From NCBI RefSeq assembly GCF_902499045.1, contig NZ_CABVPL010000060.1, positions 1 through 44,998 on the forward strand: 44,998 bases of DNA, given 5' to 3'. Positions within the stretch are counted from its first letter, which is position 1. Each line of letters begins with the position of its first letter. The stretch comes from Burkholderia latens (GTDB taxonomy: Bacteria > Pseudomonadota > Gammaproteobacteria > Burkholderiales > Burkholderiaceae). The notes beneath the pieces are model-generated. The model searched no databases and was not told the DNA's origin. It worked only from the letters and a program-made list of their open reading frames with translations. The translations under genes and the position numbers were made by a program. Of the stretch, positions 8,818 to 16,524 are shown piece after piece.

Positions 8818-9714
8818 TCAGCCCGGACCATCGCTGGCGGCCGCGAGTAGCGGCACGATCAGGTCGCTGATCGGCGTTGGAATCCCGTGAGATCGTCCAT
8901 ACCGCTGCACGACCCCGTTCCGGCAGTCCCATTCGAGCGGGCGATTGTGCTGCCGGTCGGCCAGAATGGACGTGCCCAGGTCGGGCGGGTAGCGATGGAA
9001 TCCGTCGACGATCTCCTGCGGCACTTCATCGCCCAGCTTCGCTCCCTCCGCGCGGGCGACCTCGAGACACTCCCGCAGATACGCAAGCGATAACTCGGTG
9101 ATGTCGCTTCGCGAGAACATGCCGGCGCGGCGGCCGGTCAGCACCATGAGGCCCGCCACGGCGTTCTGCAAGAGCTTGCGCCACGCGAGCGAGACGAAAT
9201 CCTCCGCAACCTCGACTACGCATCGCGTGCCGCGCAACGCCGAGACCACCACGTTGCTCGCCGGCGTGTCGGGCACGGTGACGCGCGGCTCGCCGCGCAG
9301 CCACACCGACGCGCCCGATTCGCGTTGCGCAGGAAACCAGACGATCGATGGCACGACCGCTGCGCCGGCCGAATAGGGTGCGAAGGCGGCCTTTTGCTCG
9401 ACGCCGTTTTGCAGCACGCAGACAACGGCGTTCGCATCGCCCAGCGCTGCGAGCCACGGTGCGGCGCTCGCGACCTGCGTCGACTTGACCGCGACGAATA
9501 CGAGATCGAACCGTTCTTTGACCGCATGCGGATCGGTGTGCACGGGCCCGGGCACGACGATCTCGCCGCCATCGGCGCGCAACGTGAGCCGATCGTGCGC
9601 CGAGCGGCCGCAGATCACCGGTGTGCGGCCGGCTTCATGAAGGGCCGCGGCCACGGTCGTGCCGATTGCGCCCGGGCCGACGATGGCAACGGTCGGGTAG
9701 TCAGACTCGGCCAT
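8818..9714 (-). CDS. Ketopantoate reductase (ApbA/PanE) family oxidoreductase
   Basis: 298 residues from ATG 9714, preceded by AGG about 9 nt upstream; ATG 9723 is an alternative. It has a Rossmann nucleotide-binding motif VAIVGPGAIG at the N-terminus, then VFVAVKSTQ and VLQNGVEQ as in ApbA N-terminal domains. The C-terminal domain contains AWRKLLQNAVAG with the family's catalytic Lys/Asn and ends in NRPLEWDCRNGVV. ApbA proteins reduce 2-dehydropantoate to pantoate with NADPH, but many Burkholderia paralogues sit beside transporters and act on other 2-keto acids. It overlaps the upstream MFS gene by 14 nt, so the two are co-translated. Its 3' end abuts a LysR remnant. Confidence 0.9.
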   Translation of the reverse strand: MAESDYPTVAIVGPGAIGTTVAAALHEAGRTPVICGRSAHDRLTLRADGGEIVVPGPVHTDPHAVKERFDLVFVAVKSTQVASAAPWLAALGDANAVVCVLQNGVEQKAAFAPYSAGAAVVPSIVWFPAQRESGASVWLRGEPRVTVPDTPASNVVVSALRGTRCVVEVAEDFVSLAWRKLLQNAVAGLMVLTGRRAGMFSRSDITELSLAYLRECLEVARAEGAKLGDEVPQEIVDGFHRYPPDLGTSILADRQHNRPLEWDCRNGVVQRYGRSHGIPTPISDLIVPLLAAASDGPG

Positions 9715-10930
9715 GGTGTTCATCCTGTTCGATCGTCCGCAGATGCGGGCGCAGTGCGAGGGTGAGCGGAAAGATCGCCAGCGCGGTCAACGCGGTGGCG
9801 TACGTGGCGCCATGCACGCCGATCCGGTCGCCGAGCAAACCGTAGAGGACGGGCGATATCGCGCCCGACGCGATCGTCCCCGTATAGAAAATAGCGAATG
9901 CGCGCTCGGTGCGATCGGGCGCGGACATCTCCGGAACGGTGCCGTACAGCACCGACGACGTGCCGTTGAGCATCATGCCCAGGATCGGCAGCAGCGCCAT
10001 CGTCAGCGGCAGCGGAAGATACATCACCGCGATGATGCACGCGGCCGTCCCGCCCTCCGTGAGCAGCACCGTCGCCACCACGCCCATGCGCGCGCCGAGC
10101 CATCCGCACACGAATTTGCCGGCCGCGCCGCCGATGAACACCAGCGCGAGGGCCGTGCCCACCAGCTGAGGCGAAACGCCCTTCGCGCCGAGCAGGAAAG
10201 GCAGAAAGGTGAGCAGTCCCATGCGTACGGCCGTATCGAGCACGCCGATGGAAAACAGCGCGGAGAATCCGCTTCCTCCGGTGCGTTTGCGTGCAATGGA
10301 CGCGTGCCCGTTCTTCGTCGTCTTCGCGGGGCCCCGCGGCACAGCCGGAAACCGGAATGCGATGATCGCGGCAATGACGCAGCCCGCTCCGGCGACGATC
10401 CACAGCGCGTGCCGCCACGGCATCATGGTCACGAGCAGCGAGATGGCGGCCGGCAGCGCGGATTTGCCGAGATCGCCGGAAAAGTTGTAGATGCCGAGCG
10501 GACCTCTCGCGTCGCGGCCATAGGTGCGCGAGATCGCGCCCGATGCGATCGGATGCTGCGTGCTGGACCCGGCGCCCGAAATCGCCAGCGCGATACACAA
10601 CCCGAGCAAGCCGCCCGACACGCCGGCGAGCGCATAGCCGAGCGCTGCGAGCAGCGTGCCGCCGGCGAGCGGCACGCGACTGCCCAGACGTTGCGCGAGA
10701 CGTCCTGCCGGCAGCTGCAGCGCCGCCATCGTGCCGGCGTATACGCCGCGCAGGATTGCCAGCGCCGCAAAGTCGAGCCCGAACTCCGACTGCCACACGG
10801 GGAGCAACGCGTAAATCATGTCCGTATAGCCGTCGTGGATCGCGTGCGCAACGCAGGACAGCCACAGCACGCGCGGTCGTGATTGCGCAGTCTCCGGCAT
10901 CGCAGGAGGGGAAAAAGCCGGCAAGGGCAT
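9701..10930 (-). CDS. MFS transporter (fosmidomycin-resistance-like subfamily)
   Basis: 409 residues from ATG 10930, preceded by GGAGAG at 7-nt spacing; an in-frame upstream ATG at 11023 lacks such a site and would run into the promoter region. It has twelve hydrophobic helices in two halves. The first loop AHAIHDGYTDMIYALLPVW resembles the N-terminus of Fsr-type carriers (HxxxDxxxxxLxPLLP). RLAQRLGSR is the loop 2-3 motif of MFS. The substrate cannot be read from sequence. The overlap with the ApbA-like gene suggests it imports or exports a keto acid or lactone handled by that enzyme. A LysR gene is transcribed divergently 138 bp away. Confidence 0.88.
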   Translation of the reverse strand: MPLPAFSPPAMPETAQSRPRVLWLSCVAHAIHDGYTDMIYALLPVWQSEFGLDFAALAILRGVYAGTMAALQLPAGRLAQRLGSRVPLAGGTLLAALGYALAGVSGGLLGLCIALAISGAGSSTQHPIASGAISRTYGRDARGPLGIYNFSGDLGKSALPAAISLLVTMMPWRHALWIVAGAGCVIAAIIAFRFPAVPRGPAKTTKNGHASIARKRTGGSGFSALFSIGVLDTAVRMGLLTFLPFLLGAKGVSPQLVGTALALVFIGGAAGKFVCGWLGARMGVVATVLLTEGGTAACIIAVMYLPLPLTMALLPILGMMLNGTSSVLYGTVPEMSAPDRTERAFAIFYTGTIASGAISPVLYGLLGDRIGVHGATYATALTALAIFPLTLALRPHLRTIEQDEHHGRV

Positions 10931-11003
10931 CGTCGTTCTCTCCGCACGAGCGCCGGCGCAAGCCGCTCGTGGTGGGGGTTTTCGGGCTGGGCCGGTCAAT
11001 TCT

Positions 11004-11023
11004 ATGGCCGACGTGACGGCCAT
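11004..11023. promoter_or_regulatory. Inverted repeat in MFS/LysR divergent promoter (candidate operator)
   Basis: ATGGCCG and CGGCCAT form 7-bp arms around a 6-nt spacer (ACGTGA), between the start of the MFS gene (10930) and the LysR gene (11069). A TAAAAT hexamer at 11035-11040 could be the -10 box of the LysR gene. Position and symmetry suit a LysR autoregulatory site. It is not experimentally known. Confidence 0.4.
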
Positions 11024-11068
11024 TTCAATTGAGCTAAAATCGCGTCAACGGAGAGAAAAAGTCACGTC

Positions 11069-12010
11069 ATGAACGAAAGCCCAGGTGCGAGGAACCGGGA
11101 CGAGCTGCCCCCGCTCAATGCGTTGCGCGCGTTCGACGCGGTCGCGCGGCACGGCAGCTTCGCGGGCGCGGCGGCGGAACTGCACGTCACGCATTGGGCC
11201 GTCGGAAAGCAGATCCGGCTGCTGGAAGACTGGTTCGGCGTGCCGTTGTTCGACCGTCGTCCGCGCGGTGTCGTGCTGACCGACGAAGGCGCCGCGTTGC
11301 TGAACGACGTCAGTCACGCATTCGAGCGCCTCGGTGCCGCGGCGGGGCGGCTGCGCCACAACATGGTCGCGCACCGGATATCGGGCGTCGTGCGCGTGAA
11401 CGTGCCGATGAGCTTCGCGCTGTGCTGGCTGCTGCCGCGGCTCGCCGATTTCCATTCGCGCTATCCGGACATCGACGTGAGGGTGTCGACGACATCGCGC
11501 AAGCTGCGCTATGTCGCCGACGCGTTCGATATCGGCGTTCGGTCCGGCGCGGAGCAAGGCGCGGGTATCGTGTCGCGCCCGTTGATGCCCGACCTGCGCG
11601 TGCCTGCCTGCAATCCTGCATTGCTGCGCAAGCACCCGATACAGAGCGTGGCCGACCTGCGCCACCACACGCTGCTGCATTCGGCCACGACGCGTTCCGC
11701 GTGGGCGCAGTGGTTGAAGGAAGCGGGGGCTTCCGATCTGCGGCCCGCGCGCCAGGTCGAGTTCGATCACGTGAATCTTCAGTTGGGCGCTGCCATCGAA
11801 GGTCTCGGCGTGGCGCTGGCATCGTTGCCGCTGATCGGCCGCGATCTGGCGGAAGGGCGCCTCGTATGTCCGATCGCATCGCCCGTCTGGCGCGCCGACG
11901 ACTACACGTTGGTGGCGAACGCCGATCGCGCCGACGATGCCGCGGTGTCCGTGTTCACGCGATGGATGGAACGCGTGGCGAGCGAGGCTGCCGGCCAGGC
12001 GCCGGGATGA
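11069..12010 (+). CDS. LysR-family transcriptional regulator (GcvA-like)
   Basis: 313 residues. The N-terminal winged helix-turn-helix reads LPPLNALRAFDAVARHGSFA, then GAAAELHVTHWAVGKQIRLLED and PLFDRRPRGVVLTDEGAAL, characteristic of the GcvA/AmpR-like branch. The effector domain (about 100-300) includes RVNVPMSFALCWLLPRLADF and ends FTRWMERVASEA. It is divergent from the MFS/ApbA-like operon and is its likely regulator. An inverted repeat at 11004-11023 sits between them. Confidence 0.93.
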   Translation: MNESPGARNRDELPPLNALRAFDAVARHGSFAGAAAELHVTHWAVGKQIRLLEDWFGVPLFDRRPRGVVLTDEGAALLNDVSHAFERLGAAAGRLRHNMVAHRISGVVRVNVPMSFALCWLLPRLADFHSRYPDIDVRVSTTSRKLRYVADAFDIGVRSGAEQGAGIVSRPLMPDLRVPACNPALLRKHPIQSVADLRHHTLLHSATTRSAWAQWLKEAGASDLRPARQVEFDHVNLQLGAAIEGLGVALASLPLIGRDLAEGRLVCPIASPVWRADDYTLVANADRADDAAVSVFTRWMERVASEAAGQAPG

Positions 12011-12056
12011 AACCACGCGCCGCGACTTGACGTATGTACCCGGCTTCCGCTGTGGC

Positions 12057-12746
12057 TCAGCGCGTCGCGAACACAGGCTGATTCCTGACGCTCGGACGCT
12101 CGCGCATGCGCGCGTACCAGGCGCGAAGCGCGTTGCATTCGTCCGGCACCGGCAGCTTCACGAGCATCGCGAAGATCAATCCGCCGATGACGGTGATGTC
12201 GGCCATCGAGAAAGTATCGCCCGCGACATACGGTTGTCTTCGCAGAACCGCATCGAAGTAATGCATGCCCCTCAGCGCCTTGTCGCGCTGACGGAATCCC
12301 CACTCCGGGTTTTGATACGTCTCGACATCGGGGCCGAGCCCCGGCGTGCCGTGATGGAAGTAGACGCTGATGGCGTCGAGCAGCTCCAGCTCGGCGCGCT
12401 TGCTCATCATGTGGATGATGCCTTTTTCGCGCGGCGTGCTGCCGGTGAGCGTGGGTACGCCATCGAGTGCGTCGAGGTATTCCGTGATGGCGGTGCACTC
12501 GGCAATACACGTTCCGTCATCGAGTTCCAGCACCGGCAGCGTGCCCGAATAATTCTTGTCGGCGATGAACGCCGGCTTTTTATGCTCCCCCTTGTACAGA
12601 TCGACCATCACGAATTCGACGCAGGATTGCAGCCCTTTCTCGGCCAGCGCGATACGAACGCGTGTCGGATAGGGGCCGGTCGGGAAGTCGTGGACCTTCA
12701 TCGCGGGTAATGACGCTGCGTTGAAACTGACGGTATTGGAAGTCAT
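12057..12746 (-). CDS. Glutathione S-transferase family protein
   Basis: 229 residues from ATG 12746, with AGGAG 7 nt upstream. The thioredoxin-like N-terminal domain (about 16-95) has KVHDFPTGPYPTRVRIALAEKG, the cis-proline turn GTLPVLELDDG and the glutathione-contacting ECTAITEYLD. The helical C-terminal domain (about 105-225) contains YVAGDTFSMADITVIGGLIF, the conserved N-capping box of GSTs. It conjugates or reduces electrophiles with glutathione in the cytoplasm; the substrate is unknown. The gene is divergent from a TetR regulator and shares a perfect palindrome with it, so induction by a reactive compound is likely. Confidence 0.93.
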   Translation of the reverse strand: MTSNTVSFNAASLPAMKVHDFPTGPYPTRVRIALAEKGLQSCVEFVMVDLYKGEHKKPAFIADKNYSGTLPVLELDDGTCIAECTAITEYLDALDGVPTLTGSTPREKGIIHMMSKRAELELLDAISVYFHHGTPGLGPDVETYQNPEWGFRQRDKALRGMHYFDAVLRRQPYVAGDTFSMADITVIGGLIFAMLVKLPVPDECNALRAWYARMRERPSVRNQPVFATR

Positions 12747-12808
12747 TGGGGGGCTCCTGGGGCGGTTGCATCGGATAGGGCGGCCCGAAAGACGGGTCAC
12801 CCACGAAC

Positions 12809-12830
12809 AAACCTAACGTTCGTTAGGTTT
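12809..12830. promoter_or_regulatory. Perfect 22-bp palindrome, probable TetR operator
   Basis: Arms AAACCTAACG and CGTTAGGTTT are exact reverse complements separated by TT. The site lies between the divergent GST (start 12746) and TetR (start 12886 or 12853) genes. This arrangement is standard for a TetR repressor controlling itself and its neighbour. Confidence 0.8.
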
Positions 12831-12885
12831 ACCATATGAGGTAGAATCCGCGGTGTCAACACCCGTCTTCGCGGAGGCCGAAGCA

Positions 12886-13461
12886 GTGAGAAACGATGCG
12901 AGTCCGAACTCGAGAGAGAGAATCCTGATCGCTGCGACGAGGCTCGCGCAAACGCACGGCTATGGCGGGTTGAATTATCGTGATCTCGCCGACGAAGTCG
13001 GCATCAAGGCGGCGAGCATTTACCACCACTTCGAGAGCAAGGCCGATCTCGGCGCGGCGGTAGCGAGGCGTTATTGGGAGGAATCCGCGGCGGCGCTGGA
13101 CGACATGCTGACCCGCTCGCAGGATCCGCTGCACTGCCTGCGTCGCTATCCGGAGACGTTCCGCAAGGCGCTCGAGACCGGCAACCGCATATGCCTTTGC
13201 AGCTTCATGGCCGCCGAGATCGACGATCTGCCGGAAGTCGTGATGAAGGAAGTCAGGACCTTCGCCGACGTGAACGTGGCATGGCTGAGCAAGGTGTTGT
13301 CGGCGGCGGCGGTGGTCGGGCCCCGGGAGAGCAAACCGCGCGCGCGCGCCATCTTTGCCGCCATCGCCGGCGCCCAACTGATCGCCCACAGTCGTTCCGA
13401 TCTCGCCCTCTATGACGCACTGATCGGCAACTATCGCAAAGCCGGTCTTTTGCCGGCGTAG
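12886..13461 (+). CDS. TetR/AcrR-family transcriptional regulator
   Basis: 191 residues from GTG 12886, which has GGAGG 9 nt upstream. A GTG at 12853 would add 11 residues but has a poorer ribosome site. The N-terminal helix-turn-helix (about 9-55) reads SRERILIAATRLAQTHGYGG and IKAASIYHHFESKADLGAAV, with the SIYHHF core of TetR recognition helices. The C-terminal ligand-binding domain has LCSFMAAEIDDLPEVV. It probably represses itself and the divergent GST gene through the 12809-12830 palindrome. The inducer may be an electrophile by analogy with NemR-type regulators (inference). Confidence 0.92.
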   Translation: MRNDASPNSRERILIAATRLAQTHGYGGLNYRDLADEVGIKAASIYHHFESKADLGAAVARRYWEESAAALDDMLTRSQDPLHCLRRYPETFRKALETGNRICLCSFMAAEIDDLPEVVMKEVRTFADVNVAWLSKVLSAAAVVGPRESKPRARAIFAAIAGAQLIAHSRSDLALYDALIGNYRKAGLLPA

Positions 13462-13503
13462 CCGCGCGGCGGTCCGTGACGCTCGATTTTGAAAGGCGCC
13501 GAG

Positions 13504-14409
13504 TTAAGCGAAATACGGTTGCAGCACGCCCTCGATCCAGTCCATGAACGCCCGCACCCGCGGCGACAGGTTGCGCCGATGGGCGACGACGAGTGACGCC
13601 GCGAGCGGCTCCGGGCGCAGATCGGGCAGCACCTCCACCAGCGCGCCGCTTTCGATGTGGCTCGCGATCCCGGAATATCCGGCCTGGATCAGTCCGAGCC
13701 CGGCGAGCCCGGCCGCATGATAGGTCTGCACGTTGTTGACCTGCATCGCGCTCGGCAACGCGAGCGTCGCATAGCCGTCGCCGGTCGGATATTCCCAGCC
13801 GGGATGGCGCGCGCCGAGCGTCAGCGTGTAGTGGACCATCCGGTGTCCCTGAGCGAGCAGATCGTCGAGCCGGTGCGGCACGCCGTACCGCGCCAGATAG
13901 CCAGGGCTCGCCGCATTGATCATCCGCAGCCGGCCCAGCGGCCGCGCAATCAGCGTCTCGTCCACGATCGGCCCCAGCCGGATCACGCAATCGAATCCCT
14001 CCTGCACGAGATCGACACGGCGATCGGTGCTCGACAGCTCCAGTTCCAGCTCCGGATGCGCGGCCATCAGTTCCGGCAGCGCCGGCACCACGACGCTGCG
14101 CGCAAGCTCGGTCGGCATGTCGACGCGCAATCGTCCGCGCAGGCGCGTGCCGTCGCCGGAGAACATCGACTGCAGTTCCTGCACCTCGGCCAGCAGGTCG
14201 CGAGCGCGTGAATAGAACGCGCGGCCGTCTTCGGTCAGCTGCACGCTGCGCGTCGTCCGATGCAGCAGCGCAACGCCCACGTCGCGTTCGAGGGCGCGGA
14301 CCACCATCGACACACGGCCTTTCTGGATGCCGAGGCTTTCGGCTGCCCGCGTGAAGCTCGACATTTCGGCGACACGGGCAAAGATCAACAGCGCATCGAG
14401 GTTTTGCAT
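13504..14409 (-). CDS. LysR-family transcriptional regulator
   Basis: 301 residues. The helix-turn-helix region is MQNLDALLIFARVAEMSSFT through GIQKGRVSMVVRALERDVGV and LLHRTTRSVQLTEDG. The effector domain contains LRVDMPTELARSVVVPALPE and DCVIRLGPIVDETLIARPLG, typical of the large proteobacterial CrgA-like subfamily. It is convergent with the TetR gene (42-bp gap) and divergent from a flavodoxin-like gene and an aldo/keto reductase, which it probably regulates from the 118-bp intergenic region. Confidence 0.93.
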   Translation of the reverse strand: MQNLDALLIFARVAEMSSFTRAAESLGIQKGRVSMVVRALERDVGVALLHRTTRSVQLTEDGRAFYSRARDLLAEVQELQSMFSGDGTRLRGRLRVDMPTELARSVVVPALPELMAAHPELELELSSTDRRVDLVQEGFDCVIRLGPIVDETLIARPLGRLRMINAASPGYLARYGVPHRLDDLLAQGHRMVHYTLTLGARHPGWEYPTGDGYATLALPSAMQVNNVQTYHAAGLAGLGLIQAGYSGIASHIESGALVEVLPDLRPEPLAASLVVAHRRNLSPRVRAFMDWIEGVLQPYFA

Positions 14410-14414
14410 TGTTC

Positions 14415-14478
14415 ACTCTGTGAGTAACAGTACGTTCAATCGATCGTCATTTATAACTCAATTGCGACTCAGTAGAGT
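14415..14478. promoter_or_regulatory. Two similar short dyads between LysR and flavodoxin-like genes
   Basis: ACTCtgtGAGT at 14415-14425 and ACTCagtaGAGT at 14467-14478 lie 52 bp apart in the divergent promoter region. This matches the two-site spacing of LysR recognition and activation sites (about five helical turns). Both dyads are short, so this is a suggestion only. Confidence 0.35.
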
Positions 14479-14527
14479 GCCTGTCGATGTCGTCGCCCGA
14501 TGACCAACTGAGCAAAAGGACGCAACC

Positions 14528-15118
14528 ATGACGCAACCCACGTCGCCGGCCAAAACGGCCGTCGTCTACCACTCCGGTTATGGGCACACCGCCCGGATGG
14601 CCACGGCGGTCGCCGAAGGCGCCGGCGCCGCGCTCGTCGCGATCGATGCCGACGGCAACATTGCAGAACACGGGTGGGACACGCTCGCGAGCGCCGACGC
14701 GATCCTGTTCGGCTCGCCGACGTACATGGGCGGCCCGAGCTGGCAGTTCAAGAAATTCGCCGATGCGTCGTCGAAGGCGTGGTTCGAAGGCGCGTGGCGC
14801 AACAAGATCTTCGGCGGCTTCACGAACAGCGCGAGCATCAACGGCGACAAGCTGAACACGCTCGAGTACTTCGTGCTGCTCGCCGGGCAGCACGGCGGCA
14901 TCTGGGTGAGCATGGACATCAAGCCGGCAAACCTGAGGGCGTCGCTGCGTGACGACCTGAACCGCATGGGCTCCTATCTCGCGCCGATGGCGCAGACGCC
15001 GGCCGATGCGTCGCCCGACGAGATGTCGCCGGGCGATCTCGAGACGGCCCGCCTCTACGGTGCACGCGTCGCGACGATCGCCGGACAGTTTCATGCAGCG
15101 CAAGCCCGGCTCGACTGA
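14528..15118 (+). CDS. Flavodoxin-like NAD(P)H:quinone oxidoreductase (WrbA-type)
   Basis: 196 residues. The FMN phosphate loop is VVYHSGYGHTARMA (about 12-25). The isoalloxazine loops GSPTYMGGPSWQFKKFADAS and GGFTNSASINGDKLNTLEYF are those of WrbA/flavodoxin-family proteins. The family performs two-electron quinone reduction, avoiding semiquinone radicals. AGGA lies 8 nt before the ATG. It is followed 72 bp later by an aldo/keto reductase on the same strand and is divergent from a LysR regulator, suggesting a small redox/detoxification operon. Confidence 0.93.
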   Translation: MTQPTSPAKTAVVYHSGYGHTARMATAVAEGAGAALVAIDADGNIAEHGWDTLASADAILFGSPTYMGGPSWQFKKFADASSKAWFEGAWRNKIFGGFTNSASINGDKLNTLEYFVLLAGQHGGIWVSMDIKPANLRASLRDDLNRMGSYLAPMAQTPADASPDEMSPGDLETARLYGARVATIAGQFHAAQARLD

Positions 15119-15190
15119 CATTCCCGTGTGCGCGTCGTACCCGCGCGGACGCCACCGCATGCTTCCCCTCCGATCCTCGTGGACACGATC

Positions 15191-16312
15191 ATGAAATACA
15201 AGCAACTCGGCCGCACCGGCCTGTACGTCTCCGAACTGTGCCTCGGCACGATGACCTTGGGCGGCAATGCCGACGCCGGCATGTGGGCGGCGATCGGTGC
15301 GGTCGGCCAGGACGATGCGACCCGGCTCATCGCCCGCGCGCTGGCCGCGGGAATCAACTTCATCGATACCGCCGACATCTACTCGTTCGGCGAATCCGAA
15401 CGGCTTGTCGGACAGGCGCTGCGCGACCTCGGCGTGCCGCGCGGCGACATCGTGCTGGCGACGAAGACGGCCGGCGTGATGGGCCCGGGGCCCAACGACC
15501 AGGGCGCATCGCGCGGGCACATCATGGATTCGGTGCAGCGCAGCCTGGAACGGTTGCAGGTTGACCACATCGACCTCTATCAGATCCACGCGAACGATTC
15601 GGTCACGCCGATCGAAGAGACGCTGCGCGCGCTCGACGACCTGACGCGTCAGGGGCTGGTTCGCTACGTCGGTGTGTCGAACTGGCGCGCCGGCAAGATC
15701 GGCAAGGCGCTCGGGCTGAGCCAGGCGCTGCATGCGACGCGCTTCGAGACGCTGCAGGCCTACTACTCGATCGCGGGGCGCGACGTGGAGCGCGAACTGG
15801 TGCCGCTCGCGGTGGAAGAGCGGCTGGGGATGCTCGTCTGGTCGCCGCTCGCCGGCGGATTGCTGTCGGGCAAGTTCGGCCCCGGCGCATCCGCCGACGA
15901 AGGGTCACGGCGCAGCCATTTCGACTTTCCGCCGGTCGACCTCGAGCGTGCGTGGCCATGCGTGGCGGAGATGCGCGCCATCGCCGACGCGCGACGCGTG
16001 TCGGTCGCGCAGATCGCGCTTGCGTGGTTGCTCGCGAAGCCGCATGTCACGAGCGTCATCATCGGCGCCAAGCGGGTCGAACAGCTGGAAGACAATCTCG
16101 GCGCAGTGGAGGTCGTGCTGACCGACGACGAGCTTGCGCGCCTGGACGCCGTGAGTGCGTTGCCGCCGAGCTATCCCGGCTGGATGATCGATCGTCAGGA
16201 GGCGGGCAGGCGGCCTCGGCCTTTTCGCACGGCTTCGGATCCGCGTCCGGGCCGGCCGACGGCGACGATGGACGAATCCCGACGGGCGTCGTCACCCCGT
16301 CATCCTGAATAG
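15191..16312 (+). CDS. Aldo/keto reductase
   Basis: 373 residues from ATG 15191, which begins the conserved MKYKQLGRTGLYVSELCLGT; an upstream in-frame ATG at 15128 encodes only filler. The catalytic tetrad is visible: D59 and Y64 (FIDTADIYSFGESE), K92 (LATKTAG) and H133 (DLYQIHAND). The cofactor region includes SVIIGAKRVEQLEDNLGAVE. NADPH-dependent reduction of aldehydes or ketones is expected. The protein normally ends soon after the PPSYPGWM segment. Here about 35 more residues follow, rich in Arg, Pro and Ser, which look like read-through into non-coding sequence after loss of the usual stop. Confidence 0.92.
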   Translation: MKYKQLGRTGLYVSELCLGTMTLGGNADAGMWAAIGAVGQDDATRLIARALAAGINFIDTADIYSFGESERLVGQALRDLGVPRGDIVLATKTAGVMGPGPNDQGASRGHIMDSVQRSLERLQVDHIDLYQIHANDSVTPIEETLRALDDLTRQGLVRYVGVSNWRAGKIGKALGLSQALHATRFETLQAYYSIAGRDVERELVPLAVEERLGMLVWSPLAGGLLSGKFGPGASADEGSRRSHFDFPPVDLERAWPCVAEMRAIADARRVSVAQIALAWLLAKPHVTSVIIGAKRVEQLEDNLGAVEVVLTDDELARLDAVSALPPSYPGWMIDRQEAGRRPRPFRTASDPRPGRPTATMDESRRASSPRHPE

Positions 16313-16524
16313 GATAAAAAATAGCATATTGAATCCGCGATGCTCATGAACTAATTTCCTCAAAGCCGATACCAAAGCGGCTGGCAAATCGACCCGGACG
16401 TGCCGTTGCATATGCTCCCGTACTTCATATGGCCCGGCACCGATCGGACAGGCGAGGACCACGCCCCGTCGACACGCCGACATACAAAACGGATCGACCA
16501 CGATCCCCAACGGAGCCACCACTG

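Noticed and set aside
8339-8820. Insertion sequence at the LysR relic junction
   Set aside because: No transposase, terminal inverted repeats or target duplication could be seen around 8815-8820.
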